Assembly (NCBI GenBank): GCA_023101725.1
Contig: JALJCO010007141.1
Coordinates: 62,001-126,000 of the forward strand
DNA length: 64,000 nt
Source of the DNA: Atherinomorus stipes
Lineage: Eukaryota; Chordata; Actinopteri; Atheriniformes; Atherinidae
Reading direction: 5' to 3'
In this document: positions 35,419 to 46,332 of the stretch, piece by piece
Layout of the letters: each line of letters opens with the position of its first letter
How positions within the stretch are numbered: the stretch's first letter is position 1
Made by a program: the position numbers and the translations under genes
Notes under the pieces: generated by a model
The model's database searches: none
Seen by the model: the letters and a program-made list of their open reading frames with translations, nothing else
What the model was told of the DNA's origin: nothing

Positions 35419-35784
35419 TAGGGATGTATCCGAGTACCGGTTCGTTTGGTGTTAATTTAACGATACAGGGTAGTTAAGATTTGGAAAACGATACTTTTTG
35501 ATACTTTTTGTCACTCTAACCATTGAGTTATCATTACACAGTAAATAATCACAGAGATGGAATAAGACAGACACAATTCCCATATTCTCCCAGCTGTTCT
35601 TCACCCACCTTTATGTCCAGGCTACTTCAACACCTTTGAACAAACGTCTCCACCACTGGATCTTTTAACATTTGTATGTTTTTTTTTATCTAAATTATGT
35701 TATAGTATAATAAGAGATGATAAATCCGGTTCGAGAGGAGGATTTGGTTCAGTATCGATAAAATCATAACGATATACATCCCTA
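35419..35784. mobile_element. hAT-type MITE with 8-bp target duplication
   Basis: ATAGTAAT at 35411-35418 is repeated exactly at 35785-35792. Ends TAGGGATGTATCCGAG and CGATATACATCCCTA are inverted. The terminal TAGGGATGT is shared with the element at 23496-23881, suggesting related families. The 366-bp interior is non-coding. Confidence 0.85.
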
Positions 35785-35792
35785 ATAGTAAT

Positions 35793-37663
35793 CTTAATCT
35801 AAACTATAAGAGACGGATAGTCCAGAAGATGATGGGTCTTCAAGTTTGAATTAACTTAAAGGGTCCTTTCACTTCTCGTTGACCTCTGCTGGCTGCTTTT
35901 GGTTGTCTGAATCATATTCGGAGACTTCTGGTTCTGCATTAGCTGTATGAATTTGTTCATACAGCTCTCTGTTCCTTCCTGACTACTGTGTTCCTCTCAT
36001 GAAAGTTGTCTGGACTGGTGCGCTACCAAATGCTACTAGAGAAGGGCATTCCTTTCTTTCCAAGGACTTGTCTCTTCAAAGAACACCTCTTAAAACACCT
36101 CTAAGTACAGTAGTTTACACCAGGATTTCTTGTTCTACTGACAGTTATCCCATAAAAAATGTATGTAAGCATCCATCTTTCTGAGAGTATATGGACGGTT
36201 TTAAGATTGCAAAAGCTAAATCTCAGCTCAGCCCGGTAACAACCCTTATGAGAAGAAATCCAAAACTGAAGGACTATGCTCTTGTACAAAATGGTAATAT
36301 ACCCTTATACATGTCCTTCCTATAATAGCAATATCTAAAGTATTTTTGCCTGCGGCCTGGACTCCAAAAGTCACATGTAATAACGGCTGACTCAACCTTG
36401 GGAATGATCAGGCTAATTAATAGTCAAATACATCAGCAACTTAGCAGAGCTTCAGATCTGCCTGCCATGTTCTTCACACGTGAACCTGAATCTTCTTCCT
36501 TGAAATACACAATAATCCAGCCATCGGGTGCTTTTAATAGTGTGTGCAATTCATTTAAAATACTGTAACGTTGGATGAAAATGTGGAATTAAATGTCTCT
36601 TCTTTAACTCCAGTCAGGGAGCAGAGCCAACAACTCTAGGCCAGATCTATTACAGAAAATTCCACTCTCAGATGCTCTTAAACTGTTATCTATCATCAAT
36701 CTGCGATAACAAGTATGTTTCTACAGTTATTATCTAACAGAATGGGGTAATTTACCTTTTCCTCTTCTCGTTTTACCTCACCCTGCTTCACCTATTTCCA
36801 CTTCAGCTAATGGTGTCTCCTGGAATAACTATGAAGACTAGGAGAGAGGTAGCTTTCCGCTCGGTGTAATAAGCCACGTCTGTACATGAACTTTGCTAAG
36901 TGATCTCAATAATGCACATATGATTTTCTCAGGGTAGTTTTTTTTTCTATCAAATACTCAAAACAGTAGTAGAAAAATGTTTTCTTGAGGCACAAAAACT
37001 GTCACACAAATGGGAAACAAAAGCCAGATGTGCTGTTCATATAAACCACTTGAGTGTGGGATTAGAGGATCATTTAGAAAAACTTGATCACGGGGATCAT
37101 GTTGCTGTACGTAGACACTGTCCCTTCATGTTCTGTAGGTCCAGGTGCTCCCGTTCTCACCTCCTCCTTACACAGAGGACTTGTCTTTGATAAAGTTATC
37201 AAATTGCAGCAGGCTTTCCCAAACAAGGTCACCAACATATGTCATCTTTGGGGTCTTTGCTCAAAAAGTCTGGGAACTACTGAAATAAAGCAGACTGACT
37301 GAAAAATTGAGTGGGGATCTCCAGTCCAGTTCTGAGCTGGTCAGAATCTTACTTTGATGACAGAAACTACTTTGTATCAGCTATTGGTAACGTAACGTGT
37401 TTACAAGTTCCAATATGCGAGAAACTGTTTCACTACAAATGACTGAAATAAATAGAGATTAAATAAAGAGAGCATAGAGCAGCATGACTGAAGGCTTAGC
37501 TAATGATTGCCCACTGCTGTTTGGTCCGAAAAATGGTCAAACAATGACTGGAATGTTGTGGCTGAGTGAGTTGAACTGTAGGAAAACTGCTCTGGTAGGA
37601 GAGTAGGACATGTCTGCTGTCCACTTTATTGTTTTGCTTTTGTTGACACTGTATGACTTGTGG
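35793..37663. other. Gene-free stretch
   Basis: No repeat pairing and no domain-bearing frame. 36380-36560 is moderately AT-rich, with CTAATTAA, and could be unique regulatory DNA, but nothing in this window can test that. Confidence 0.4.
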
Positions 37664-38369
37664 AACGGATGCAGGGGCGGATCTACAGGGGGGCAAATCG
37701 TAGGCTACTTGAGAAAACTGTTTGAGTGCCAAAAAGCCTCTTACCGCATTTAAATTAAAGTAGAATAAAATAATAATTTACAAAAATACATAATTTAAAC
37801 TTATATCTTTGGACCCTGAAAAACTTAGTTACGGCCCTGCTTCAGAAACCGTTTTCCTGCCTCCCGCTGTGTCCATGTGCTGCGCTGTGTCACAGTCTCA
37901 TGCACGAGAGAGTCTGCAGTCTGGAGGACTGAAGCCACTGAGCCAGCCAGGTAAAGCCAGTTTCTCCAGGTGATGTTCTAAAGCACAAAGTTTGAGTAAA
38001 ATTAAACTTATACTGAATAAAATGTCTGCTAAAATAGGTGGATAGTTGCGGTTCAGACAGTACACTCATTAGTCGTTTCCCCGACAGCACTGGTCACGTT
38101 TGGTTTGTAAGAGCGTATTTACCTCGTAAGGTTACATCACAATTAACACAAAATCAGTTTATAAAGAGTTTAGAAATGTTTCAGGTTGCTGTTTCATGGG
38201 CTGAAGCTTGACTGATTTCTCTATAATAGCAATGAAAACGCAGCACAATGAAACATTACATCCTGCTGTAAGACTTGGAAAATAAATAAGCTACACAGAA
38301 CAAGATGTCTAAATATAACTGTTTCTGTAACTCGTGTTAATATGATCAATCATTTCATATTTATATAAG

Positions 38370-38545
38370 TGTGGCAGTTGACGGTCCTGTCACTATGCTT
38401 CCGAGTGATCATGCGCCCTGGCTACTTGACCAAGGGGATGTCCCTTTGGCTGACTGGTTTGCATGCATGACTCTTACCCAGGAGTCTGGGATCAAATCCC
38501 ACCTGGGCCCTCCTTCATCCTGCTACATATGGTTCGCATAAGGAT
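38370..38545 (+). mobile_element. tRNA-Glu-like SINE copy nested in hAT element
   Basis: A-box-like TGGCTGACTGG (38447-38457) and B box GGGATCAAATCCC (38488-38500) are spaced as in a tRNA. It matches the reverse complement of 5055-5235 including about 60 bp upstream. It has lost the clover-leaf stems and has an insertion in the D-loop region. Confidence 0.65.
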
Positions 38546-38655
38546 GCAGCAAATTTATTTTAAATCTTGATGCTAATAAGTATAAAAGCATCTAAGTATA
38601 AAAGTGGACATTTCCTTTTTTTTTTTTTTAAAGTGAGGGATGAGAAGGAAAGGAG

Positions 38656-38925
38656 ATGGCAAGAAGTGAGGAAGGAGGGATGGCAGAGACACCAGGAAGT
38701 TCACAGATGCAGAAAGCCACCGAAAGCACAACAGCGCAAGAAAGGCCTGATGATGAAAGTGACATTAGTGATGAAGAGGAGAAGGTTTTGGAGTCAGAGA
38801 GAAAGAGAGATAGTGGAGAAGAGGCTGATGTAGGAAAGGAAGGAACAGTATCAGGGAATCCACCTGTACTCCAGCTGGACCACCTACTATGTTGGCTGTT
38901 TATTCTCCATATAAATTATTGCTGA
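38656..38925 (+). CDS. Acidic low-complexity ORF inside hAT element
   Basis: The frame begins MARSEEGGMAETPGSSQMQK, then ERPDDESDISDEEEKVLESE, and ends with a hydrophobic tail (LLCWLFILHINYC) that looks like run-off. A Lys/Glu-rich leader of this kind is common at the N-terminus of hAT/ZMYM-like transposases, but no zinc finger follows. The overlapping frame 38567-38833 is basic and equally featureless. It could be a leftover first exon or chance. Confidence 0.25.
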   Translation: MARSEEGGMAETPGSSQMQKATESTTAQERPDDESDISDEEEKVLESERKRDSGEEADVGKEGTVSGNPPVLQLDHLLCWLFILHINYC

Positions 38926-39258
38926 GACATTAGATGCTACAGTGAAACATTTTTTCAGTCAAATATATTAGTGTATTGACGGTTAAATATTTCAATACAC
39001 TAATGTAATTTGTTTTTTGTTTGTAGTACTACTAGCAGCCTACAGTAGTTGCTCTGTGTGATGGTAAAGAGTGAAGTCCTTGAACATTTATTTTTTGTCA
39101 TATCTGTACTTTTTCACACCTCCGAGTGTCACAGTTTCAGAAATATTGGGAGCATAGATACACTTGATAAGTTTTTCTAAAAAAAAAAAAGACACTTGAA
39201 GAAAGAACTTGATTCCCCTGATGGACTTAATTTTCTTTCAGTTTGATATTCCTCTTAC

Positions 39259-39474
39259 AATAGGCTTCATGCACAACTCCACTACTTCCTGAACTTTAGC
39301 AGCTTCTTTGTTGACTGTCTTTCATTACTGGACAAACTGATTAATCCAGGTGTGTCTGACCATTCTCATCATGGTTCACACACCTGGATTATTTAGTTTG
39401 TCCAGAAATGAAAGACAGAAAATAAAGGAGCTGGCTTGAGTTCAGGAAGTAGTGGAGTTGTCCATAAAGCCCAT
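39259..39474. mobile_element. Foldback element, second full copy
   Basis: Left arm CATGCACAACTCCACTACTTCC ... ATTAATCCAGGTGTG and right arm CACACCTGGATTATTTAG ... GGAAGTAGTGGAGTTG pair along about 90 bp, with more mismatches than the 8289-8505 copy. It lies inside the hAT element 37672-39770. Confidence 0.8.
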
Positions 39475-39847
39475 TTAGCTACAAAACCCCGTTTCTGAAC
39501 TTGTCAGTCTGATATATGTTGCTGAGCAGAAAAAACAGTGGAATCTGTCAAAGAATATATAAACCACCAAACACAAGAGTGAAGTTCCAAAACAAAACAA
39601 GAGTAAAAGACACTTCCCTAAATTGTTTAAAGGCTGTTTTTTTTTTAAAAAAATCCCATTTAATTATAGATGTTCACATACTTCATTGAGGATATACAAC
39701 ATTGCCACCCTGCTTGGACCTCTTTCCCTCCTCTTTCCCCCCAATGTAAAATGTCCTAAATCCGCCCCTGAACGGATGTAATAGTGGGAATGCAGGGTCT
39801 CAGGGTATAAACACATCACCATGCAGCCCCTCTGACTAAACTAAAAC

Positions 39848-39979
39848 ATGGAGCAGACATTAATGGCTGCGGCTCTTCTGGACAATGACAACAATGATGC
39901 TTCCCTTTATTGGAAGATGTTCAAAGAATTGAAAGCTGACTTGAGGGTCATTGCTGCACCTCTTCTCAGAGTAGTTTTA
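39848..39979 (+). CDS. Short open frame, 43 codons, unassigned
   Basis: Starts MEQTLMAAALLDNDNNDASL and continues with YWKMFKELKADLRV before stopping. It looks coding-like (amphipathic, no low complexity) and lies just outside the right end of the hAT element, but I recognise no family. The antisense 102-codon frame at 39907-40215 is probably a shadow. Confidence 0.2.
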
Positions 39980-40432
39980 TAAGCACTCGGCTGAAAATCT
40001 GGCAATGTCCAGGACAGAGGAGAGATGAGAAGCCCTTTTTCAGTGACAAGGCTGACAGGAGTGTCAATTGAACCGAAATAGCCATTGATTGATGTTGCAG
40101 CTGATTTGACTCTGCAGCAGAAGTTCATGGGGGAGCCAGTGGCTGAAATTTGGAAACTGATGCAAGGTGAACACCAAAGACTCAGTAGCTTTCCAGCAAC
40201 CTGAAAAACAGGCACTGCAGTGAAGATTGCTGGTACTTTTGGTTCATCAATATGATTATTTTAGTTTTAGTTTAGTATTTATGCTGATTATTTTGAAAAG
40301 AGCAGCTTATTGCTAAAATATAGCATTTGTACCACGTTACTTATTAATTTAATCATCCTGCAAGTAGAGGAATTCTTTTTTTCTATGTACAGTGCACTTA
40401 TTTCAAATGGAATATTAAATTAAAGTGATATA

Positions 40433-40720
40433 CAGATGCGGGCATGAAAAAGTTCCGCCTTTTTCTGCCAGAAGTGGTGCAGTAATAGTGCACTATTACT
40501 GCACTATCACTGGCTGAACGATTTGTCCCGCGAATACGTCATCACGCACGGTGTCCAAACTTGCCGTGTGGAAACATCCTTGTTCCGGGCATTTATTTAT
40601 GCTCTGAAATTGTTTCCCCTGGGCACACAGGCGTTTCTCTGTGCGATTGAATTAGCTGACAAGTGGCTGGTAAGTGGCTGGCAGTCGGCAGAAAGGGGAA
40701 CTTTTTCATGCCCACATCTG
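40433..40720 (+). mobile_element. TA-flanked MITE (family M), copy 3
   Basis: Termini CAGATGCGGGCATGAAAAAG and CTTTTTCATGCCCACATCTG with TA flanks (40431-40432, 40721-40722). The internal frame starts at 40523, again 90 bases from the left end, and stops at 40729, just outside the right terminus. Confidence 0.85.
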
Positions 40721-40729
40721 TATGTTTAA

Positions 40730-42435
40730 CCCGTGAGTTTAACTGCAGGCATGCTGATGAGGTTGCATGCAGTTCATATTTTCCTAGTTTCACATAAATA
40801 CATGGAAATTACCTAAATTTATTGAGAGTACAACACATGCTGGGGGAAATAATGTTTTCAAATCAAGAAACTGCTACTCAGTTATGTACAAATAAAGACG
40901 TCTCGCCACAGTCAGCCTGCTTGGTTAGAAAGGTCATACCACAAATGCTTCTGTAAAAATAATAATAAAAATGGAATAAGATAAAACCTGACTTAAAAAA
41001 ATGCACAATTTTAATTGAAAGAATAATCAAATCAACAGCAAAATAAAGGCCAAGACAGAATGATTTAAATTTATGCAGCAGAAGCAAAGATAATCCTTTA
41101 TTCATTGATTTTGGCCCTACTTTATCACAGTATGACCTAAAATGTCTATAATCCATTGTGTCCTTTTGGTAAATGGCTGCCTGTCAAAATCCACCTCATT
41201 CCTAGTTTACAGTAACACAACTTTTCATCAAAAATAAGGAGCAGCCTGTGTTTTATAACCCTGATGTCATTAACCTCCAAAGCCTGAAGCCATTCTTTGA
41301 AATTTCTATTTGAAACTCAATACAGTCGGTAACAGCTTCACAAATGCAAGGTCAAAATGAACAACCCCAAGCTCTATGGATGAAAGACACTTTGAAAAAT
41401 AAGAAATACAATAAGTCCTTTTGTCCTCATCAGGAGACAAGAAAGAGATATGAAAGTCTGCAGCTGTAGATAATTCACTGCTGAATCCATTTTAGTTGTG
41501 TTTTCACCACGCATCTTTGTTTGAGACTAAGCTTTAGAGGGATTAAAGAAGACATGCTTTGGCCTTTTTTTTAACTAGATGATGCAGTTTTCTGATATTT
41601 TAGAGAAGTGTCTGATAGTGAAATAGTGTTTGGTGTGAAATCCAAAGATTCAACCTTTTCTTCACAGCTCTGTTCATAGCAGCCAGTTTAAGGACCCGCT
41701 ACAAACATCTCTCTCTCTCTTCCGTGGGTTGTGTTGGTGGTATAGCTTGGGGTGCCATGCAAATGTATTTGTGGGCATAAATGACCTACAATAACCCTTG
41801 GAACATACTCTTACTAGATAAGAAAGAAAACAGTATCTGTGCAAGTTAAAAAGTCAGACTGCTACTCAATGTACTGATGGAAAAAATACTGCACCAGTCT
41901 TTCTGGAGTAAGGACAGAAAAGTTCAGTCCTCATTCCTGTGGTTCTGCACAGTCTTGTAAATAATGTAAAATAATTAGCCTGCAGGTGGTAGACAAGTCT
42001 AAATCATGTCATCATTTCTCTGTTACGTGTAGACAAACCCTTTTCTTTGTCTTTAAAATCGGGTGCTGTGCACATAATAGACAAAGCAAAAAAGAATTTT
42101 CCTTGAACTCTGAGCTTTAATTCAGATAAAAACAAGAATTTATAGGCAATTAAAGGCAATTCTTTGAATTCCCATTCTTGATCTATGCATAGTGTTTCAT
42201 TAAGAGTTGTTCTTATTTAAATAAACTGTATAACTGCAGATATGGAGTAAATGTTGATAGTAAAAGATAAAAAATAAAAACAAAAAAGTTCAAACCTACA
42301 ACTTCTGATGTCCATTAGATGAAGAATGATGTGAAGTTGTTGCAGGTGGAGATAAGAATGTAGAGGTACTACAGTATAGCAGGACCCTTTGAATGTAAGC
42401 AGCTCACTCAGACATAAATATTCCCAAAAATTCCC
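40730..42435. other. Gene-free stretch
   Basis: AT-rich with no domain-bearing frame; the 92-codon minus frame at 40878-41156 is compositionally biased. I see no paired repeats. Confidence 0.45.
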
Positions 42436-42439
42436 CCAC

Positions 42440-43480
42440 CATTCACTTTATAAGGCCCACCTTCCTAGGACTAGGAAGCTGCTGCTGTGCACCATCTGCT
42501 TCTATGTTGGACGTGATGTGTGTTCAAAGATGCTATTCTGCATACATTGGTTGGAACCAGCTCATCTGACTTCCGGTTGCCTTTCTGTCATCTCTAACCA
42601 GAGTCTACCCATTCTCCTCTGACTTCTGACATCATCAGGACTTTCTGGTCCAGACAACTGTTGCTCATTGGATATTTTCTCTTTTTTCTGACCATTGTCT
42701 GTGAACGCTAGAGATGATTGTGTGTGAGAATCCTGGTAGATCAGTTGTTCCTGAAAACTCAGACCAATAACCATGCCACATTCAAGGTCATTTAAAGGTA
42801 GAGTCCAACGTTCCCCCCCTGAAAATAAACGTTAGACTTGTGCAAGTGGAAATCTGTTTCAAACTGCGCCTTTGGGCCTCTACTCGCGTGCCGTGGCGTG
42901 TTTGAATGCATCTCTCTCTCCCCCTGCCTGTAATTCACTCTTTAGCTTTGTGTTGTTTTGTTCGGGACGTTTCTGGGTGGAGATTTCTGTTTATATCACC
43001 AGCCAATGACAGAACTAAGGACATGACGCCATGAGTGAATAAGGCTATGATTGGAGCAGACGCCAGTCACTCGAACTCTTGAAGGAAAAACAAAGAAAGA
43101 AAGAAAAAACGGCAGATGCACCGAAGAAAAGGTAAGAGCTTTAGATAATGCAAGTTGGAAAACCAGGGCTAATGTTAGTTTGGCTTTTACCCACTTCTGA
43201 GCTTGAAGGAGAGGCTTGAAGCTGAATAGTTTGAAGAAGGAGGCGGCCTTTGGCCTGAGAGGGAGGGGCGTTAAGTTTGAATGCTGCTATTTGCAAACAG
43301 AAATGGTGGGGGGTCTTCGGACTCTACCTTTAAATCCCCTGTTTTACTCATTTTGATGCTCAGTTTCATCTTCAGCAAATTGACTAAACACATTGAGCTG
43401 CTGCCATGCTATTGGCTGATCGATATTTGTGCTAATAAGCAGTTGAATAGGTGGAGGTGATAAAGAAGCCAGTGACTGTA
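42440..43480 (-). mobile_element. Tc1-like element copy 3, minus strand, split by a TTAA MITE
   Basis: On the minus strand it starts near 43480 with CACTGGCTTCTTTATCACC (decayed left terminus), then CAGCCAATAGCATGGCAGC, and reaches the MITE at 43333. It resumes at 42791 with GACCTTGAATGTGGCATGG, TTCTCACACACAATCATCTC, AGGAGAATGGGTAGACTC and CAATGTATGCAGAATAGC. It ends at about 42440 with AAGGTGGGCCTTATAAAGTG, the right terminus. The catalytic part is deleted between about 42476 and 42480. Comparison with 16319-17425 supports every block. Confidence 0.8.
42796..43329. mobile_element. TTAA-flanked MITE inserted in Tc1 copy 3
   Basis: Termini AGGTAGAGTCC and GGACTCTACCT are perfect inverted repeats, flanked by TTAA (42792-42795 and 43330-43333). 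Removing the 534 bp plus one TTAA rejoins the Tc1 copy, so the boundaries are confirmed by an inferred empty site. The interior is non-coding. TTAA duplication is the hallmark of the piggyBac and Kolobok superfamilies. Confidence 0.85.
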
Positions 43481-43484
43481 CGCT

Positions 43485-44360
43485 CCCAAGTACACATTAA
43501 AGAAAATGATATCATTGCAAGTCATTGTCAAACTTAAAACATTCCATCTGAGTCTTTAGTGTCTATATGGACGGATATGTACTAAAGAATTTAGCTTGCC
43601 ATGTCTTATTTTAATGCATCACACTGTCAGGCTTAAAAAACAAACAAACAAAAAACAGAGAGAGAGAGAGAATAGGGCAGTTGTGATGGGGGCGTCCTGA
43701 CTGGCACGCCAGGTAAGGTGGGGGGCCAGGGGGCGGCATCTCTTTCTTGCCCAGTATTGGTGGATTATCTGGCCCATACTGTACCCACGGGATTATTATT
43801 ATTATTACTACTATCAATTATTTATTTATTATTAATTGTTATTATTTCTGATCATTATTATTATTATGGCAGTGGAAATAATAATAATGATCAGAAGAAT
43901 AAGATTGACCATAATTTACTGTTACCACTGCACTATCATTACTGTCATTACTAAGTATTAATACTAATACGATAGTTATTATCAAATTTACCATGACTAT
44001 TACTGCCAACATTACCATTTTTATTGTTGGGTTTCAATGACTTTATAATCAACAGCATCATCACTGTAAATTCTATTACATTTTACTCATTAATATTATG
44101 TATACTTGGGCATATTTATCATCATTATGATCATGTGTAATATCTACACTTGGAAGTAACCAGATCTGGTTTTGAATTCTAATTTCTCTTTTTTACACCC
44201 CCTCTCCTTTTCCCCCTCTTTTTTCTTTTGTCCTTTCCCCTTCTTGTTGTTTACTTTGTGTACCACACTGTCACATACACAATCCAATGTAAATATTGTC
44301 ACAATTTACAAAAAAAAAAAAAAAAGAAAGAAAGAAAGGAATTTAGCTTCTATCTTTACA
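43485..44360. other. Low-complexity, gene-free stretch
   Basis: (GA)n at 43657-43670, ATT-rich microsatellite at 43793-43868, pyrimidine-rich 44186-44250, and an A run followed by (GAAA)n at 44310-44338. The 161-codon plus frame at 44172-44657 runs through pyrimidine-rich DNA and the antisense of a LINE and is not a gene. Confidence 0.6.
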
Positions 44361-44364
44361 TTTT

Positions 44365-44715
44365 CTGCCTGTGATCCAGGTCACAGGTTGTGGGGACACA
44401 TTTTTCCTTCCTGCCAACTCCTCCAGCTCTTGGATACATTATATCTGCAGTGTGTCCTGGATCTTTGCCGAGGCCTCCTCCCTGATGGCCTCAAACACCT
44501 CACCTGGGAGACATCCTGGAAGAATCCTCACCAGATGCCCGAAACATATTCTCTGGCAATTTTCAGCAACTCGACCAAACTCCTAACTTTCATTGTAAGG
44601 GTCAGCTCCTTTCAGCCACTTGCATCTTTCACTCTTTACACTCCCCAGAACTCATGACCAGATGAGACCCACACTCACTGGAAAGCTTATCTCTTGACTG
44701 GCGTCCCCCGTGGAG
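44365..44715 (-). pseudogene. RTE-like LINE reverse-transcriptase C-terminal fragment
   Basis: Minus-strand translation contains CFGHLVRILPGCLPGEVFEA, followed by EELAGRKNVS in a shifted position. This matches the common fish LINE ending W-FGHLVRMPxxRLPxEVF ... PEELExxAGxRxxW. Several stops and frameshifts are present, and only the last 100 or so codons remain. I am sure of the class (non-LTR retrotransposon) and less sure of the clade. Confidence 0.75.
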
Positions 44716-44719
44716 GGAG

Positions 44720-45670
44720 CTGAGTAGAAAAAAAAAAAAAAATCTGAGGATTCATGCTTAGACTGGTTACCCACAACTTCCTTTTGGATTAGCAGCAGTA
44801 AATGGATTGATGAAAAAGTTTTTGTGAAGTGTCTGGGAGAAAAAAATGTAAATTAGCTGCTGTTGATATATTTAAATGCTTTTTAAGTTTTAAGTAACCT
44901 GCTATGTAACCCCCCCAAGAGAGAGAATCAAGGACTGGGGAAACAAATCATCACACGGTAATCAATATTGCATGATTTTTCCTGACAGCTTTAGGTGAAA
45001 ATTTATTTTACTGGGGCAACACTGAGGATTTACATTCTGCCTTGATATAAATGTCAGAGTTCAAGCTCACAGTAGTAAAGGCGGGGGGACAGCTGAAGGG
45101 CACAGTTCGGCGAGGGTTCATTAGTATGCATTTACAGCCAAACAGCAGAGAGAATACAAGACAGCTGCAGAGCATAAATATGAGAAAAAGCTTTGAATGT
45201 ATCAAGCATTTTTCTCTAAGTGCTGATTTTTTTAAAGTCATGAATTTATCATGAAGCAAGCTGACCTGAATGTACGAAATCTCTCCGAACTGCTTACAAA
45301 GGAAGTATCAGAGGATTCAGAGATTCCTTTGTGACACTTTTCTGGGCAAACATCCTCTCTCTCTTTCTCTACAACTGAAATATTTTCACTCTGAATGTGC
45401 TGAAAGTTGCAGTCTAGAGAAAATGCTGTCATTATATCCAAAAGCTGCACCGTTTCTGCCTCCTAAGGAATGCAATCATTGAGAGATACAGCCCATGCTG
45501 AGATGTGCTTAATGATTCAACATCAGTGAATTCAGCTCTCTGGTGAAAAGTTGCCATTGAATGTACCCAAAGCACATCCAGATCTATCTGCTCGTATTTT
45601 GACTTACCTAATCTAAGTTTTGATTTTTTCCTCTAAGGATTTAAAAGTTAGAATCATGTACTGGGGTGGG
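44720..45670. other. Gene-free stretch
   Basis: No repeat pairing. Frames of 67-83 codons overlap on opposite strands at 45008-45259 and 45238-45482 without motifs. Confidence 0.45.
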
Positions 45671-45676
45671 GTGTTG

Positions 45677-45962
45677 GCATGGGCGTCGTAGTGGGGGTTA
45701 GGGGGTGGGTTAAGTGGACCTGACTACCCAGGGCCCAAGCATGGAGAGGGGCCCCATGAAAATACCGATTTCTTTGTGTGTGATGTTTTATTTTGTATTA
45801 ATTGGGCCCTCCAATGTCATTATTTATTTCAAACATATAGATGCCATCGACTGAGAGAATTAACTTTATGCCACAGTCATCCCAGAATTTTAAACATTCT
45901 GGGGGCCCCCCCTCTCATAGATGCAAAATGGTTTAGTCCACCTGACAGCAACCGGCGACAAG
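45677..45962 (+). repeat. Direct dispersed repeat D, copy 2
   Basis: Same order of blocks as 14086-14352, including ATGGGCGTCGTAGTGGGGGT, TATTAATTGGGCCCTC and AAATGGTTTAGTCCACCTGA. It contains a small insertion (GGGGGTGGGTTA) near the start. Non-coding. Confidence 0.7.
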
Positions 45963-46099
45963 GGTATGGAGTTTATCTTGTTTTAATTAAAATCAAGAAA
46001 AAATACAATCTGAAAGGGAAAATAATTTTGAAACCAAAATAAAAATATTGGAGAGAACAAATTTCACACTGATGGCAAAAACTGATGTTCAAGCTGATG

Positions 46100-46153
46100 A
46101 TCAAGCTCACATCAAGTAAAGGTCAAAAACCCTCTACTTGATGTGAGCTTGAT
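46100..46153. repeat. Perfect 19-bp inverted repeat with 16-base loop
   Basis: ATCAAGCTCACATCAAGTA (46100-46118) is followed by its exact reverse complement TACTTGATGTGAGCTTGAT (46135-46153). It would form a stable stem-loop in RNA or cruciform DNA. The stem is shorter than a typical microRNA precursor. Confidence 0.8.
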
Positions 46154-46332
46154 TTGGTTAAAATATTTAAAAAGTAAATGAATATGATAATATGGATCAC
46201 CGTGAGCATCCATGAATTTTCGCCAAATTTGTCACATCCGGTTAGGTAGGGCGTGAAAACACTGCTTCGCTGCATAGGGGAGCCGTTTGATTACTTTATC
46301 ACTCATCAATCTTCATTTATTCTACTTCGGAA

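Larger units (their letters stand above)
37672..39770. mobile_element. hAT-type element, 2.1 kb, with exact 8-bp duplication
   Basis: AACGGATG at 37664-37671 is repeated exactly at 39771-39778. Ends CAGGGGCGGATCTA and TAAATCCGCCCCTG are inverted. Inside are a tRNA-Glu-like SINE (38370-38545), a short acidic open frame (38656-38925) and a complete foldback (39259-39474), both mobile pieces presumably inserted later. No BED zinc finger, DDE core or hATC block is recognisable, so it is non-autonomous or badly deleted. Confidence 0.85.

Noticed and set aside
38447..38500. Functional tRNA-Glu gene
   Set aside because: A and B boxes are present, but clover-leaf stems are broken and the sequence is dispersed with shared flanks, so it is a SINE.
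44172..44657. 161-codon plus-strand frame
   Set aside because: It crosses a pyrimidine-rich tract, an A run and the antisense of an RTE-like LINE fragment; the real coding remnant is on the minus strand.
46100..46153. microRNA precursor
   Set aside because: The stem is only 19 bp with no flanking pairing; too short for a typical precursor, so kept only as an inverted repeat.
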